A stretch of DNA of 64,000 nucleotides from Owenia fusiformis. Its lineage: Eukaryota > Annelida > Polychaeta > Sabellida > Oweniidae. The DNA lies in NCBI GenBank assembly GCA_903813345.2, contig CAIIXF020000012.1, positions 186,001 to 250,000 of the forward strand. The letters are read 5' to 3'. The notes under the pieces were generated by a model, which was given only the letters and a program-made list of their open reading frames with translations, did no database searches and was not told the DNA's origin. A program made the position numbers and the translations under genes. This document shows positions 63,341 to 64,000 of this stretch, one piece after another (the stretch's first letter is position 1; each line of letters starts with the position of its first letter).

Positions 63341-63859
63341 TATAACCAATATGCGGAGGATATTGTGAAGATATACTCCGCTTGTTGATTTTCAATGATA
63401 GTCCACCCGCTATGGCTCAGAGGCAGAGTCAAGGTTACCAATATCGCTTGGCCCCGGGTTCGATTCCCGGTTCAGACAAGTTTGTTTGTGCGTTATGTAA
63501 TTCTGGGTGTTTGACTGAGTGGTTCACGACTCGTATAAAAGGCTGTGGTGTGTACCTGTATGTCTGTGTACCTGTGCACATAAAAGAACACAGGGCTCCT
63601 CCAAGGAGGGGTTTCTGGCTCTGTCTTCGAGTGTAAAATGCGTAAATATGGAATATACCAATGAGGTATTGCTCGCCAAATATGGCGGTAACCAAGATAT
63701 AATAATAATAATACACATTTAGTACACTACTAGTAAGTGTATGATAATTAGAAGGTCCTATGATTTTTCAGCACATCATTTTGATCTACTTGCTCTCTCA
63801 GGCAGATATCAATATCAACTTGTAGATAAAAATGATATTCCTCAAAACCATAGGATATC
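63341..63859 (-). mobile_element. MITE-like element, family A, copy 3, inverted and interrupted
   Basis: Read on the minus strand it matches 24171-24586, with the start gatatcctatggttttgagg at 63859. It has lost an internal part and is interrupted by a SINE at 63401-63712. Confidence 0.75.
63401..63712 (+). mobile_element. tRNA-derived SINE
   Basis: The head has pol III box A (tggctcagaggcagag) and a perfect box B (ggttcgattcc at 63457-63467). A non-tRNA body with cctgtgcacataaaagaaca and cagggctcctccaaggaggg follows, then a (taa)n tail near 63700. It is not a functional tRNA gene because the anticodon arm and acceptor pairing are not convincing. Confidence 0.85.
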
Positions 63860-63960
63860 TTATAAATATCCATCCCACTTCTATCCCAGATGCATTATAT
63901 ATTCCACACATTATGTACCTAGCCTCTCAGTAGGTTTGAATAAATGGACACATTTTTGGC

Positions 63961-64000
63961 CAACCTTTCAAAAGCTACACCAACCTTTCAAAAGCTACAC
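63961..64000. repeat. 20-bp direct duplication at the window edge
   Basis: caacctttcaaaagctacac occurs twice in tandem. Read on the minus strand it contains a tag|cttttgaaag|gt pattern, so it could be another small junction repeat, cut by the window. Confidence 0.5.

Noticed and set aside
63401-63480. tRNA gene
   Set aside because: Pol III boxes are good, but the rest does not fold as a clear tRNA and it is joined to a SINE body and tail.

Overview
The window is AT-rich nuclear DNA from an invertebrate animal. Genes are split into many short exons with GT/AG introns, there is a tRNA-derived SINE, LINE fragments, many hairpin and inverted-repeat (MITE-like) elements, and very large tandem arrays. 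A lophotrochozoan or an invertebrate deuterostome would fit, but the species cannot be fixed from the sequence. All gene models below were built by hand from reading frame, splice-site and phase agreement; no homology search was run.

Three protein-coding genes are supported. (1) Positions 1-3896, minus strand: the first seven coding exons of a secreted class-C beta-lactamase-like (serpin-unrelated, penicillin-binding-protein fold) protein, cut by the window edge. The nucleophile/base motif looks lost, suggesting a pseudoenzyme. (2) Positions 13199-62621, minus strand: one very large gene of at least 31 coding exons (1,816 residues visible, N-terminus missing). Order: N-terminal region, leucine-rich repeats, Roc GTPase, COR, two tandem TIR domains, an unnamed C-terminal region, and a Pro/Gln/Ser-rich tail ending in CVIS, a CaaX-type prenylation signal. 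All 30 exon joins agree in phase. (3) Positions 25328-45161, plus strand: a complete four-exon theta-class glutathione S-transferase, nested in the opposite orientation inside the 22-kb intron that splits TIR domain 1 of the ROCO gene.

The most striking pattern is structural. At least ten exons, in all three genes, have a tandemly repeated copy of one of their own exon-intron junctions in the neighbouring intron. Copy numbers run from 2 to about 80. The largest case is the donor junction of GST exon 2: about 47 plus about 31 copies of a 71-72 bp unit, split by an 11.6-kb insertion flanked by a TA duplication.

Layout: 0-3.9 kb lactamase-like gene; 4.7-8.4 kb foldback element with smaller hairpin elements inside; 9.5-11.1 kb TIR element hit by a 5'-truncated LINE; 11.1-13.2 kb no gene seen; 13.2-23.4 kb 3' half of the ROCO-TIR gene; 23.4-45.4 kb its giant intron with the nested GST and its arrays; 45.4-62.6 kb 5' half of the ROCO-TIR gene, with introns full of TIR elements and minisatellites; 62.6-64 kb upstream intron with a SINE inside a MITE. 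The ROCO-TIR architecture suggests an innate-immune or cell-death signalling protein at a membrane; that role is inferred from its domains.
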